Shown here: piece after piece, positions 43,951 to 52,440 of the stretch
Position numbering within the stretch: the first letter of the stretch is position 1
How the letters are laid out: every line of letters begins with the position of its first letter
Origin: Acidobacteriota bacterium
Lineage (GTDB): Bacteria; Acidobacteriota; Terriglobia; Bryobacterales; Bryobacteraceae
Direction: 5' to 3'
NCBI GenBank assembly: GCA_016213775.1
Contig: JACQZR010000087.1
Location: 1 to 64,000, forward strand
DNA length: 64,000 nucleotides
Made by a program: the position numbers and the translations under genes
Notes under the pieces: model-generated
Seen by the model: only the letters and a program-made list of their open reading frames with translations
What the model was told of the DNA's origin: nothing
Databases searched by the model: none

Positions 43951-44076
43951 TTTCGTGTCGTAGGTCGGCGGGGTCCTTTGGGCGAGAATGACGTTATTGG
44001 TCACGGATGAACCGGGATGAACTTGGATGAACGCGGATTTATTGAATGGAGGTGGTCTGTTGGATGAACCGGGATT
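43951..44076. repeat. Dispersed island repeat, copy 2
   Basis: A TTTCGTGTCGTAGGTCGG start, the GTTATTGGTCACGGAT segment, three GGATGAAC steps and a 3' extension that runs into the GxxExxY gene end. It is nearly identical to copy 3 at 46735-46860, which also abuts a GxxExxY gene. Confidence 0.8.
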
Positions 44077-44078
44077 CC

Positions 44079-44456
44079 TCAGCGGACGAGGCGCTTCCAT
44101 TCGAGCTTTGGGCGCTCGAAGTTGATGAGGAGGCAGATGTGGAGGTCGGCTACGCGGAGGTAGTTGAGACACTGCGCGATGTGCTGCTTGGCGAAGGCGT
44201 CCGCGCATTTTAGCTCGATGAGGAGTTGGTGGTTCACGATGATGTCTGCGGTGTAGTCTCCGAGGCGGCGGCCTTTGTAGAAGACCGGCTTGGTGACTTG
44301 GGATTCGGCGGGGATGCCGCGAAGTTCCAGTTCGATCATGAGGGCGCGTTCGTAGACTTTTTCGAGAAAGCCGGCGCCGAGGGTGTTGGCGACTTCGAAG
44401 GCGGCGGCGAGGACTTGTTCGATGAGTGCGTCGAGTTGGGGAGTATCTTGCTGCAT
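44079..44456 (-). CDS. GxxExxY family protein, PD-(D/E)xK nuclease-like, full copy
   Basis: A 125-residue protein with the family signature GFLEKVY (29-35) and a PD-(D/E)xK-like core (Asp71 in YTADIIV, then Glu81-x-Lys83 in LLIELKC). GxxExxY proteins are multicopy in many environmental genomes and of unknown role; the core suggests a nuclease (family knowledge). Its 3' side is fused to dispersed repeat copy 2. Two deleted copies lie at 46863 (internal deletion) and 51756-51888 (3' deletion), so the gene plus repeat behaves as a spreading unit here. Confidence 0.88.
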   Translation of the reverse strand: MQQDTPQLDALIEQVLAAAFEVANTLGAGFLEKVYERALMIELELRGIPAESQVTKPVFYKGRRLGDYTADIIVNHQLLIELKCADAFAKQHIAQCLNYLRVADLHICLLINFERPKLEWKRLVR

Positions 44457-44546
44457 ATTGGGTTCTACTGAAATGGTGGGATCAGCGGCTGGTTTGTCTC
44501 ATCCTATCTTGTGGAATTGTGAAGAGGCTGCCAACCGTTCTTTGCC

Positions 44547-44689
44547 TGCCATTCCCCATAGACGGAGTCCGGCGCATTCCCGACAGGACCCGTCAAGGCC
44601 GAGCGCAGCTCGCCCGGAAGGTTAGCCTTGACGAGTGGCGGGAATGCCAAACGATGAATTGAGGGGGAATGGCAGGCTACCGTACTGCC
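44547..44689. mobile_element. 143-bp hairpin element (miniature insertion)
   Basis: The spacer between the GxxExxY and SEC-C genes is present twice in the window. This copy has about 143 extra bases, flanked by TGCC, that the copy at 51984 lacks. The insert is a long stem: 13-bp perfect outer arms (44545-44557 and 44664-44676), then 9-bp (44574-44582 and 44639-44647) and 8-bp (44592-44599 and 44625-44632) nested perfect arms. It has no ORF. The filled/empty-site comparison supports recent mobility, by a transposase in trans or a REP-like mechanism. Confidence 0.72.
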
Positions 44690-44802
44690 GGGGTCGGTGT
44701 TGCGGCGCCGGTATCGGAGCATGCGCCTCAACAGATGAGTAGGGAGTGAAATTTGCACTGGATCGCTTGCAAACGATCGAGGGTGGATGTTGTCATATCG
44801 GG

Positions 44803-46644
44803 ATGAAGCGAGTGGGGCGAAATGAGCCTTGCCCTTGCCTTAGCGGGCTCAAATTCAAGAAGTGCTGCGGGCGTGTCTCCGGCGCTGCACTTGCCTTAAT
44901 GCCGAAGCGCTTTGGAGGAGAGTTGCGAGAGATCCTGAACGACAACGGGCCCGTACTTCAGAAACTAATGCGGGCAAGAGCGCGACAGGCTCTCAAGCGC
45001 CTTGACAGCCTGCAAAGCACTACGCCTCCCGAGGGGGACTTCCAGAGGTGCCTCGCACAGTTGTCCCAAATCGCGCAATTCGTAAGTGAGACGATTCCGT
45101 CCGGGCAGCGAAGCAGACACTACTGGTATCCCTTGGTCCGCCGTTGTGTTCCGGTGCTGCTGGACTGGCTCTATTGGGAAGGCGACTCCGTGAGCGTTGA
45201 GAAATCCATGGTCTGTGTTGCAGCCGGGAGACTGACTGCTCTGTCGACAGAGTGTGCGGCAGGGGAGGCTTGGGCGGGCAGCGGCATGCGGTATCGCATC
45301 AACGAGGAGGTGCTTGGGGTAGTCGCCAAAATCGCCGCACTCTCACGACTGTATTTCGATCTGCAGGGCAACCTGCGTCTAGCCGGCAAAGGCGTCCCGC
45401 TGAAGGACGCCTCCGTTACCGACCGCCTCACTCTGGACTCCATCAGCGACTATCAAGAGAGGCGTGACAAGTTCGACACGTTCACGGGCAGTTGCGGACT
45501 TTGGTGCGACCTGCCCGTGGATCGGGATCCGCCCCAAGACATTACCTACTTTCCTGGGGCTGCGAGCGCAAAAAAAGCAAGAGAACTTCCAGTACGCTGC
45601 GGACTGGATGCCGGCTTTCTTTCTCGATGGGTGTTGTCTGGCGCAACCGACGGGCCGGGAGAAAAGCACCTGGTTCCCTGGCGCAGGCTACTTGATTACA
45701 TGAGCGCAGCCGCATCGCAGTGGATCGGGGTTCCGACGAAGACGCTTGACGCGTTTCTCTATTCGTTGGGCGGGCTCACCGCGAGTATATCCGGCTTCAG
45801 CTACGGTGAATTCCGGGACGGAGGCCGGGAGTTTGAGATTCAGTGGCCGGAGGAGATGCCACAGAGAGAACGGGACCTGAGATGGAACTTCAGCAGGGAG
45901 ATTGGCGAGTTGGCTCTGGTCCGCGAATCCCCGCAACATTGGGTCCAGCGGCTTGTGGAGATTTCTGAGGTATTTGCTTCCGGAGAAGCGTCCATTTCGG
46001 CACTGACGAGCGACGAAGCCGAGGGTCTGATACGGCGGTTTTCGTTCGGCAACAAGGAGGACAATCCGCGGGAGTCCCTAGCTCTCTTCGTCCCGCTCTC
46101 GGAGAATGGGCTGGCCTTGGATCTGCTGGTTGCCGGGGACTTCCTGCACAATCTGCTGGTGGGTTGTGCGCGGAGGACAGAAAATGTTGGCGCCTGGTTA
46201 GAGAAGCAGGCAGCGAGCTTTTTTCAACGTGAGCTTGGGCTTGAGCGGGAGAGGATGATTGTGGGCCGAAGGATCGCGGGCGGCTCGCGAGAGGTGGATC
46301 TTGCATTCGTATACGAGAGAACTTTGTTTGTGATTGACTGCAAGGCCAAGGCGAAGGACGCCGTGTACCTTGCCGGATACCAGAGCCCTATCCAGAGCCG
46401 GAGGGATGATTTTGCGAAGGAACTAACATCTAAACTGCCGGCGAGGGCCCAACTGATTGACGAAGGGCACGGGCAACCCGCGATTCGCAGGGAGGATTAC
46501 GACAGCACGGTGGTATTGGTTTGCACGAGTAGTGTTGAGTACGTCCGGTTGGACGATGACGTGTTACGCGGAGACGGCAAGCTGCTGGTGGGCACACCGC
46601 GAGAGTTGTTGGTTTTGATACGTGGGCTGGCGAATGGTGGCTGA
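44803..46644 (+). CDS. SEC-C zinc-motif protein with C-terminal PD-(D/E)xK-like domain
   Basis: The ATG at 44803 places a SEC-C motif at the N-terminus (GRNEPCPCLSGLKFKKCCG), as usual for the family; a GTG at 44746 is an alternative start 19 codons earlier. The 613-residue protein has a long unassigned middle. Near the C-terminus VGRRIAGGSREVDLAFVYERTLFVIDCKAK fits a PD-(D/E)xK nuclease core (Asp about 499, Asp512-x-Lys514), followed by more alpha/beta sequence. SEC-C binds zinc and marks factors attached to diverse effectors (family knowledge). A nuclease in a defence-like island is inferred. A deleted copy of its 5' end lies at 51990-52238. Confidence 0.75.
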   Translation: MKRVGRNEPCPCLSGLKFKKCCGRVSGAALALMPKRFGGELREILNDNGPVLQKLMRARARQALKRLDSLQSTTPPEGDFQRCLAQLSQIAQFVSETIPSGQRSRHYWYPLVRRCVPVLLDWLYWEGDSVSVEKSMVCVAAGRLTALSTECAAGEAWAGSGMRYRINEEVLGVVAKIAALSRLYFDLQGNLRLAGKGVPLKDASVTDRLTLDSISDYQERRDKFDTFTGSCGLWCDLPVDRDPPQDITYFPGAASAKKARELPVRCGLDAGFLSRWVLSGATDGPGEKHLVPWRRLLDYMSAAASQWIGVPTKTLDAFLYSLGGLTASISGFSYGEFRDGGREFEIQWPEEMPQRERDLRWNFSREIGELALVRESPQHWVQRLVEISEVFASGEASISALTSDEAEGLIRRFSFGNKEDNPRESLALFVPLSENGLALDLLVAGDFLHNLLVGCARRTENVGAWLEKQAASFFQRELGLERERMIVGRRIAGGSREVDLAFVYERTLFVIDCKAKAKDAVYLAGYQSPIQSRRDDFAKELTSKLPARAQLIDEGHGQPAIRREDYDSTVVLVCTSSVEYVRLDDDVLRGDGKLLVGTPRELLVLIRGLANGG

Positions 46645-46734
46645 TGCCGGTTCCAAGTAGAAGGACTCGCGCATTGCTTGCTGGATCCTTTGGTCGGGTG
46701 TGAGGTTTGTTGCCACGGATGTTTTTGGGGGTGG

Positions 46735-46860
46735 TTTCGTGTCGTAGGTCGGCGGGATCCTTTGGGCGAGAATGGCGTTATTGGTCACGGATGAATTGGG
46801 ATGAACTCGGATGAACGCGGATTTATTGAATGGAGGTGGTCTGTTGGATGAACCGGGATT
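46735..46860. repeat. Dispersed island repeat, copy 3
   Basis: Near-identical to copy 2 (43951-44076) over its whole length, with the same 3' extension into a GxxExxY gene end. It follows the SEC-C gene. Confidence 0.8.
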
Positions 46861-46862
46861 GC

Positions 46863-47051
46863 TCAGCGGACGAGGCGCTTCCATTCGAGCTTTGGGCGCT
46901 CGAAGTTGATGAGGAGGCAGATGTGGAGGCCGGCTACGCGGAGGTAGTTTAGGCACTGGGAGATGTGTTGTTTGGCGAAGGCGTCAGCGCATTTGAGCTC
47001 GATGAGGAGCCGGTGGTTTGCGGCATCGAGTTCCGGTGGGTCTTGCTGCAT
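46863..47051 (-). pseudogene. GxxExxY copy with internal deletion
   Basis: A 62-codon frame keeping the first 10 and last about 50 residues of the 125-residue protein (MQQDPPELDA then NHRLLIELKCADAFAKQHI). The deletion removes the GxxExxY signature and the first acidic residue but stays in frame. A ribosome site (AGGAG) remains. It lies just downstream of the TIR-CHAT gene. Probably non-functional. Confidence 0.75.
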
Positions 47052-47069
47052 GGTGGTCTCCTGTAATGC

Positions 47070-50000
47070 TCAGCCGGGGGGTTTTTCGAGGGCGAGGAGG
47101 ATTTCGGCGGCCATGCGGTAGGGGGTCTCCGGGTCGTCTACGGAGGCGCGGGCGGCGGCAGGGTCCTGGTTGATGATGGGGATCAGTTTGGTGGTGTCGA
47201 TTTCGGGAGCGCCTCCGTCGCGGCGGTAGGCGAGATAGGCTTCGAGGGCTTGTTTGCGGGCGGCGACGGCGGCGGGTTGGTTGCCGACGGCGCGTTCGAG
47301 GTCGGTGAGGATGTCGAAGGTTTTCCAAGGGTGGGCGGTGTGGCCGAAAGGTTTGTTGCACTCGATGGCGCGATTCAGTTCGATGCGGGCTTCGTCGTGG
47401 CGATGGAGTTTGATCAACTTGTCTGCTAGGTTACCGCGAGCAAAGCCTTCTGAGCGGAGGTCCCCCGCGCTCACGAAGATGTCGACTGTCTGGCGGTACA
47501 ACCGGACTGCGTCCTCGATACGACCCGAACTGGCGTAAAGGTTCCCGAGTTGGCCGAGCGTCGTAGCCTGGCCGCTGGTGTTGCCTCGTTGCACCTGGAG
47601 GTTCAAGGAATTCTGATAGGCGTGCTCGGCGGCTTCCGGGTGTCCAGCGCTTTCGTGGACCCTCCCGATCTGGTGCCAAGCAACCGCCACCATAGGAGGC
47701 TCATTCAGACGCTCGAACGTTTCGCGAGCCTCCTGATGTAGGCGAAGGGCTTCTTTCCACTCTTGTTGAAGCATGCGAACTGTGGCAAGATTGCCCTGAC
47801 TAACGGCCCTTGCACGCGGGTCGCCAGTTTCCTTCGAAATGGCGATCGCCTGCTCATACGCAACAGCCGCTTCGTTGTGGCGCCCAAGGTCCCCAAAGCA
47901 ATCTGCCTTACCTGCGATCGCGACACCCGCCATTCGCAATTCACCCATCGCATTAAATCGCAGGCGAGCCTCTTCCAAGTGTGAAAGTGCTTGTTGTGCG
48001 TTGCCGCTGCGGGACAGTGACTTGCCTGCCAGGTTCTCCGCCATCGCGTGGTCGAAGTCTGCTGCGTCGTATGCGTTATCGCCAACGGCACTCGCTTTGG
48101 CGAGCAATGTCCCGGCTGCGCGCACCGCTTCCGCGTGGTGGCCTCGATCTATCAGGCGTTCGATCTCAACTTGCTCCACTTGAAATCCTGCATGACTCCA
48201 GCCACCTAAGTTCTTGGTTGCGGCGAGGCGGACCGCAATGATTCGGGCCAGAGCTTTTGGACGGTTGAGCGATGCAACCAACTGTTCCAGGCTGGTGGCG
48301 AGATCGACAACGCGTTCCGGGGGTTCCCTTGTTGCCATGTGCTCCAGAGCGGCAAGGGAATTTGGCAATTCGAGGTCCGTCAGGTTGCGGGCGAGGACGG
48401 GATCCTCAAAAAGCTGCCCGTACAGGAACTGGATCTCCGCCGCAATGCCGCTGGCCCATGCGACTACGGCTGCGGTCCGCTCATCGGGTGAGAGGTCTGC
48501 TCCCATAAAGGCCGGATCGAAGCGGAGGTATTGCGGCTCGACGTACTCGGCCAACCCAACTTCAATGAGGGCACGGGCGAGGGCATTGAGTCCTGCCTGA
48601 TCCAGTTTCAAGGCCGGTGCAATTGCGTGGCCGCCTCCTCCGCCGTGGAACACACTCAACGGCCGAATCAACTCGCGGGTCCCGGGAGGCAGGCGGCGCA
48701 GGGAGAGTTCGGCGCTTGCGAGGAGGGAGTTCTCTCTCTGTCCGGGATGTTTGGCTTCGAGTTCCTTCATGATTTGCAGAAGGTTTTCGGTGGCGTGGCG
48801 GACTCCAGCGGCTCCTACTTCGCGGGCGATGAGGACCAAGCTGCGGGCGTGGCAGTCGACGGCGTCCACTAGTTTCTTGATGTCTTCGTCGTGGCCGCTG
48901 AAATCTGGCGTTTTGTGAAGAACGTTGCCGACAAGGCGGATGGCGCTTTGCCGATCGAGGCGACCGATGGAGAGTACGTTTTCGTTGAACGGGGACGGAA
49001 GGGCTTCGCGAGTGGTGAAGATGATCTTCGCGGGAAGCTTGCTGCAGAGGTCGAGGATTTCGTGGAGGCCGTCAAGATCTAGCAGCGACTCCATGTTGTC
49101 GATGACGAGGAGCGTCGGATGTTCCCGAAAGGCACGATCGAGGAGTTGACGGCCGAGTTCGTCGTCCGTTCCGGCTTGTGCTGCGAAGTTGGGTACGAGT
49201 TGCGCGCCGAGGGAGAAGAGGACTTGCCGGCGTTCGGTGATTTGTTCGACGGAACAAAATGCCGCGCGATGGAAACGGCGGGTTGCGACGAGCCAGCGGG
49301 CGAGTTCGGCGGCAAACGTGGTTTTGCCTTCGCCTCCTGCGCCCTTCACTACGAGATATGGCTTCTGATCGAGGATGCGCTCGCCTTTGAGGAGATCGCG
49401 GCTGCGGCCGAGGAATTGGTGCGGAGGTTCCGGGGGGAGATCGCCGAGCGCGCGGTTCTGTTGCTCCTTGAGGACCGGCTCCACTTGCTTCGCCGGTAGT
49501 TTGTGGATGAGTTGCGGGTCCTGCTCTTCCTGGAAGAGGACGGGGACAAACCAGTCATGGAGGTGCACTTCGCCTTGGAAGGTTTTCCCTCGCAGCGTGT
49601 CGGATTGGAGGGTACGTTGGCCGGCGAGCATGGCTTGTCCGACTCGCTTGCCGCTGAGCAGCTCCTGATAGAACACCGTGATGAAGAGGCGGGCGGTTTC
49701 GACCAGGACGGAGTGCGTCATCGCGGCAACGGACGAGACTCCGCTTTCGAGCAGTTTTCCGGCGACGGAGGCGGAGGGATCGGTGTCGGTTTTGGCGGAC
49801 TGGCAGGCTTCGAGGAAGAAGAGGGGAACGCGGTGGTCGCGGACGATGGCGGCGATGTCGGCGGCATCGATCAGTTTGCTGCCGCGCTTTTCCAATTTGT
49901 GTTGATCGGCGGGGTCTTCAAAGCAGAGCATGCCGAGGCCGTGCTTATGGTCGTAGACGCCGTGGCCGTCGAAGTGGACGACGTGGTAGGGTTCGCCGGC

Positions 50001-51191
50001 TTCGGCGGCGCGGATGAGCTCGTTCTGGAGCGCGGGGAAGGTGGCTGGGGTGAGGAGGTGGAAGTGGGCGAGGTCGTCGAGTTGGGAGAATGCTTCGACT
50101 AAGGGACGGGCGCTGATGCGGTGGTCAATGTAGGTGGCGGATTTGTCTTCCGGGCGTGGGCTTATGAGGAGGACGCGGATGGGCGGGTCCGTGGTGAGGG
50201 CGGGTTGTTTGTGTCGATTGGGGAGGCTCCGGCGGACACGCACGCCGCGCTTTCCTTGTGACAGGAAGGTGCGCTCGTCGTGGAGGAGTTCCCAGGGGAG
50301 GCCGAGCAGGAGGGTTGCCGCTTCGTTGGCGTCCTGCTGCTGGGCAGGGGGCGTTCCGGCGATTAACTCGTGATCCACTTTGATAGTGAAGCGGCGGTCG
50401 GCTGTGGCGGATTTCCAGGCTTCGAGGGCTGTGCGGGCGGTGTCGTTGTTGAGGGTGTCGTAGAGCAGGCGGCCCCATTGCGGGAGGGATTGGACGACGG
50501 TGGCGGCGCGGGTTTGGAAGTAGCCGGTGGGCCAGTTGATGTAGCGTTCGAGATACCAGGAAAGCTCTTCGGCTTCGATGGGTCCGATGGGGGCGGTGAA
50601 ACGGAAGCGGGGGCTTTCCACTTTGGGGCTGGCGTCGGGGGGAGTGTAGGTGAGGGTGGCGGTGGCGGTGGCGCGGCGCTTGCCTTCCTCCTGGTGGATG
50701 GCGGGGTCAGTGAGGGTGAGGACGAGGTCGGCTAGTGGGGGGGGTGGGGCGATGGTGGGTTGGATGGTCTCAGTGGGGAGTTGGAGGCCGAGGGCGGCCC
50801 GGATGGCGGGGAGTGCTTCGGCGATTGCGGATGGGCCGGTGCCGAGCGTGATTCCCAGGGTGTCCACGCCGATGAGTCGTTTGAGGATTTGGGGGCCGAT
50901 GTCCGGCTGCTTGATGGGGATGATTTTGTAGCCAGGTTTGGTGACGGTTTTGGCGTGTTCGATTTCGTGATCGACCCATTGGGAGTTGAGGGAGTTGATG
51001 GTGACGAGGACTACGAATGAGCCGGCGGTTTCGATGGCGGTTTTGATTTTGTGGTCGAGTTTGTCGCCGGCGGTGAGGCGTTCGGAGTCGGTCCAGACTT
51101 CGATGTCGAGGGCTTCGAGGGATTGGCGGAGTTGGCGGACGAGGGGGTCGTCTTTTTCGGAGTGGGAAAAGAAGACGGATTTCGAGGGCAT
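47070..51191 (-). CDS. TIR-CHAT-STAND(NB-ARC-like)-TPR protein
   Basis: A 1373-residue single polypeptide. Residues 1-135 form a TIR domain (KSVFFSHSEKDDPLVRQL; SQWVDHEIEHA with candidate catalytic Glu76). A linker of the type found before CHAT domains (LSWYLERYINWP, 210-220) follows. Residues about 290-545 form a CHAT caspase-like protease with His410 (HFDGHG) and Cys463 (FLEACQSA). Residues about 590-840 are a STAND NTPase with Walker A GAGGEGKTT (617-625), Walker B LLVIDN (694-699) and TTRE (726-729). TPR repeats fill about 1040-1320. TIR domains cleave NAD and CHAT domains cleave proteins in cell-death immunity; STAND/TPR modules sense a trigger (family knowledge). Two effector domains under one sensor is unusual. 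It sits between duplicated island fragments. Confidence 0.92.
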   Translation of the reverse strand: MPSKSVFFSHSEKDDPLVRQLRQSLEALDIEVWTDSERLTAGDKLDHKIKTAIETAGSFVVLVTINSLNSQWVDHEIEHAKTVTKPGYKIIPIKQPDIGPQILKRLIGVDTLGITLGTGPSAIAEALPAIRAALGLQLPTETIQPTIAPPPPLADLVLTLTDPAIHQEEGKRRATATATLTYTPPDASPKVESPRFRFTAPIGPIEAEELSWYLERYINWPTGYFQTRAATVVQSLPQWGRLLYDTLNNDTARTALEAWKSATADRRFTIKVDHELIAGTPPAQQQDANEAATLLLGLPWELLHDERTFLSQGKRGVRVRRSLPNRHKQPALTTDPPIRVLLISPRPEDKSATYIDHRISARPLVEAFSQLDDLAHFHLLTPATFPALQNELIRAAEAGEPYHVVHFDGHGVYDHKHGLGMLCFEDPADQHKLEKRGSKLIDAADIAAIVRDHRVPLFFLEACQSAKTDTDPSASVAGKLLESGVSSVAAMTHSVLVETARLFITVFYQELLSGKRVGQAMLAGQRTLQSDTLRGKTFQGEVHLHDWFVPVLFQEEQDPQLIHKLPAKQVEPVLKEQQNRALGDLPPEPPHQFLGRSRDLLKGERILDQKPYLVVKGAGGEGKTTFAAELARWLVATRRFHRAAFCSVEQITERRQVLFSLGAQLVPNFAAQAGTDDELGRQLLDRAFREHPTLLVIDNMESLLDLDGLHEILDLCSKLPAKIIFTTREALPSPFNENVLSIGRLDRQSAIRLVGNVLHKTPDFSGHDEDIKKLVDAVDCHARSLVLIAREVGAAGVRHATENLLQIMKELEAKHPGQRENSLLASAELSLRRLPPGTRELIRPLSVFHGGGGGHAIAPALKLDQAGLNALARALIEVGLAEYVEPQYLRFDPAFMGADLSPDERTAAVVAWASGIAAEIQFLYGQLFEDPVLARNLTDLELPNSLAALEHMATREPPERVVDLATSLEQLVASLNRPKALARIIAVRLAATKNLGGWSHAGFQVEQVEIERLIDRGHHAEAVRAAGTLLAKASAVGDNAYDAADFDHAMAENLAGKSLSRSGNAQQALSHLEEARLRFNAMGELRMAGVAIAGKADCFGDLGRHNEAAVAYEQAIAISKETGDPRARAVSQGNLATVRMLQQEWKEALRLHQEARETFERLNEPPMVAVAWHQIGRVHESAGHPEAAEHAYQNSLNLQVQRGNTSGQATTLGQLGNLYASSGRIEDAVRLYRQTVDIFVSAGDLRSEGFARGNLADKLIKLHRHDEARIELNRAIECNKPFGHTAHPWKTFDILTDLERAVGNQPAAVAARKQALEAYLAYRRDGGAPEIDTTKLIPIINQDPAAARASVDDPETPYRMAAEILLALEKPPG

Positions 51192-51278
51192 GGCGGTGTG
51201 GTGATGGGAATTATGGCATATTCCGGGCCGCTATCCTGTTTCGCGCACACCGGTGCGCAGTCGTGGAGGAGTAATGGT

Positions 51279-51755
51279 GTGGCCCGAGGCCATGGATTTT
51301 GAGGAGGTCCAGGGCTGTGGGCGGGTAGCGTTCGAGCATCTGGTCGCGGCGTTCAAAGGAGCCGCGTTCGGCGATCTCCTTGAGGACGGAGGCGAGGCCC
51401 TTGCCGATTCCCGCGATTTCGGTGACGTTGCGGGCGGGGTTGTTGAGGATGTCCTCGATGCGCTCGGGGAGACCTGCGATCGCGGACGCACCATTCCTAT
51501 AGCTGCGGATGCGGAAGCTGTCTTCGCCGGCGATCTCCATGAGGTCGGCGGTTTCAGAGAGTAGTTGTGCGATTTCGCGGTTTTCCATCGGGAGGGTTAC
51601 CTCAATTAGAACAGATCTAATAGCCACGGATGAAAGCGGGAAGGCATTTGTCATCTTGGGTTCGTGTCGTAGGTGTGGATTCGTGTCGTAGGTCTGGCGG
51701 GTGCGTTGTCCGGGAGTGGCGTTATCGGTCACGGATAAACCCGGATGAACTCGGA
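51279..51755. repeat. Right copy of the polX 5'/upstream duplication
   Basis: Matches 41011-41484 nearly base for base, ending at the same dispersed repeat. At 51755/51756 it jumps to GxxExxY gene sequence that corresponds to 44324 in the left copy. Confidence 0.85.
51661..51755. repeat. Dispersed island repeat, copy 4
   Basis: The same doubled GTGTCGTAGGT start as copy 1 (41391-41496), but cut after one GGATGAAC step where the GxxExxY remnant begins. Confidence 0.8.
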
Positions 51756-51989
51756 GTTCCAGTTCGACCATGAGGGCGCGTTCGTAGACTTTTTCGAGAA
51801 AGCCGGCGCCGAGAGTGTTGGCGACTTCGAAGGCGGCGGCGAGGACTTGTTCGATGAGGGCGTCGAGTTCGGGTGGGTCTTGCTGCATATTGGGTTCTGC
51901 TGAAATGGTGGGATCAACGGCGGGTTTGTCTCATCCTATCTTGTGGAATTGTGAAGAGGGCGCCAACCGTTCTTTGCCGGGGATCGGTG

Positions 51990-52238
51990 TTGCCGCGCCC
52001 TTGCCATAGCGGGCTCAAATTCAAGAAGTGCCGCGGGGGTGTCTCCGGCGCTGCACTTGCCTTAACGCCGAAGCGTTTTGGGGATGAGTTCCGAGAGATC
52101 CTGAACGACAACGGGTCCGAACTTCAGAAACTCATGCGGGCAACAGCGCGACGGGCTCTCAAGCGCCTGGACAGCTTGCAAAGCACCACGCTTCCCGAGG
52201 GGGACTTCCCAAATTGCGCAATTCGTAAGTGAGACGAT
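51990..52238 (+). pseudogene. Remnant of the SEC-C gene 5' end
   Basis: Matches the left SEC-C gene from just inside its zinc motif (CHSGLKFKKCRG in translation, with the second CC lost) to about codon 100, with a 22-nt internal deletion near 52207. It then breaks into the dispersed repeat at 52239. Start codon, PCPC and nuclease domain are missing. The preceding spacer (51889-51983) also matches the left copy but lacks its 143-bp hairpin. Confidence 0.75.
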
Positions 52239-52332
52239 TTTGTGTCGTAGGTCGGCGGGGTCCTTTGGGTGAGAATGACGTTATTGGTCACGGATGAACT
52301 CGGATGAACTTGGATGAACACTGATACGGACG
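52239..52332. repeat. Dispersed island repeat, copy 5
   Basis: A TGTGTCGTAGGTCGG core, GTTATTGGTCACGGAT and three GGATGAAC steps, ending in CTGATACGGACG. It marks the right edge of the accessory island; ordinary single-copy sequence resumes after it. Confidence 0.78.
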
Positions 52333-52440
52333 AATAAGGGAGCTTGCTGTCGTCAGATCAACTTTGAGGGAGCGGCTCGGATACGGGAGTAGCGGCGGAC
52401 ATGTCGCATCTGATAGAACCTCTGTTGCCGAGGTGATTCC

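Larger units (their letters stand above)
51211..51888 (-). pseudogene. Chimeric frame: GxxExxY 5' end joined to polX 5' end
   Basis: A 225-codon open frame. The first 45 codons are the GxxExxY N-terminus including GFLEKVY. They run through the dispersed repeat (VHPGLSVTDN) and its flank, and then continue in frame into the first 100 or so residues of PolX ([10 protein letters not shown] to LKIHGLG), with a short unrelated tail. Neither parent retains its catalytic residues. This is the visible product of duplication followed by deletion between the repeat and the GxxExxY gene. Expression is possible but unproven. Confidence 0.75.

Noticed and set aside
44504-44758. Minus-strand short frame across the spacer before the SEC-C gene
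   Set aside because: It is formed by the 143-bp hairpin insertion and spacer; no start signal or conserved pattern.
41391-52332. The five dispersed repeats as a CRISPR array
   Set aside because: Copies are kilobases apart, degenerate, and internally made of 10-12-nt steps without spacers; no cas genes are present.
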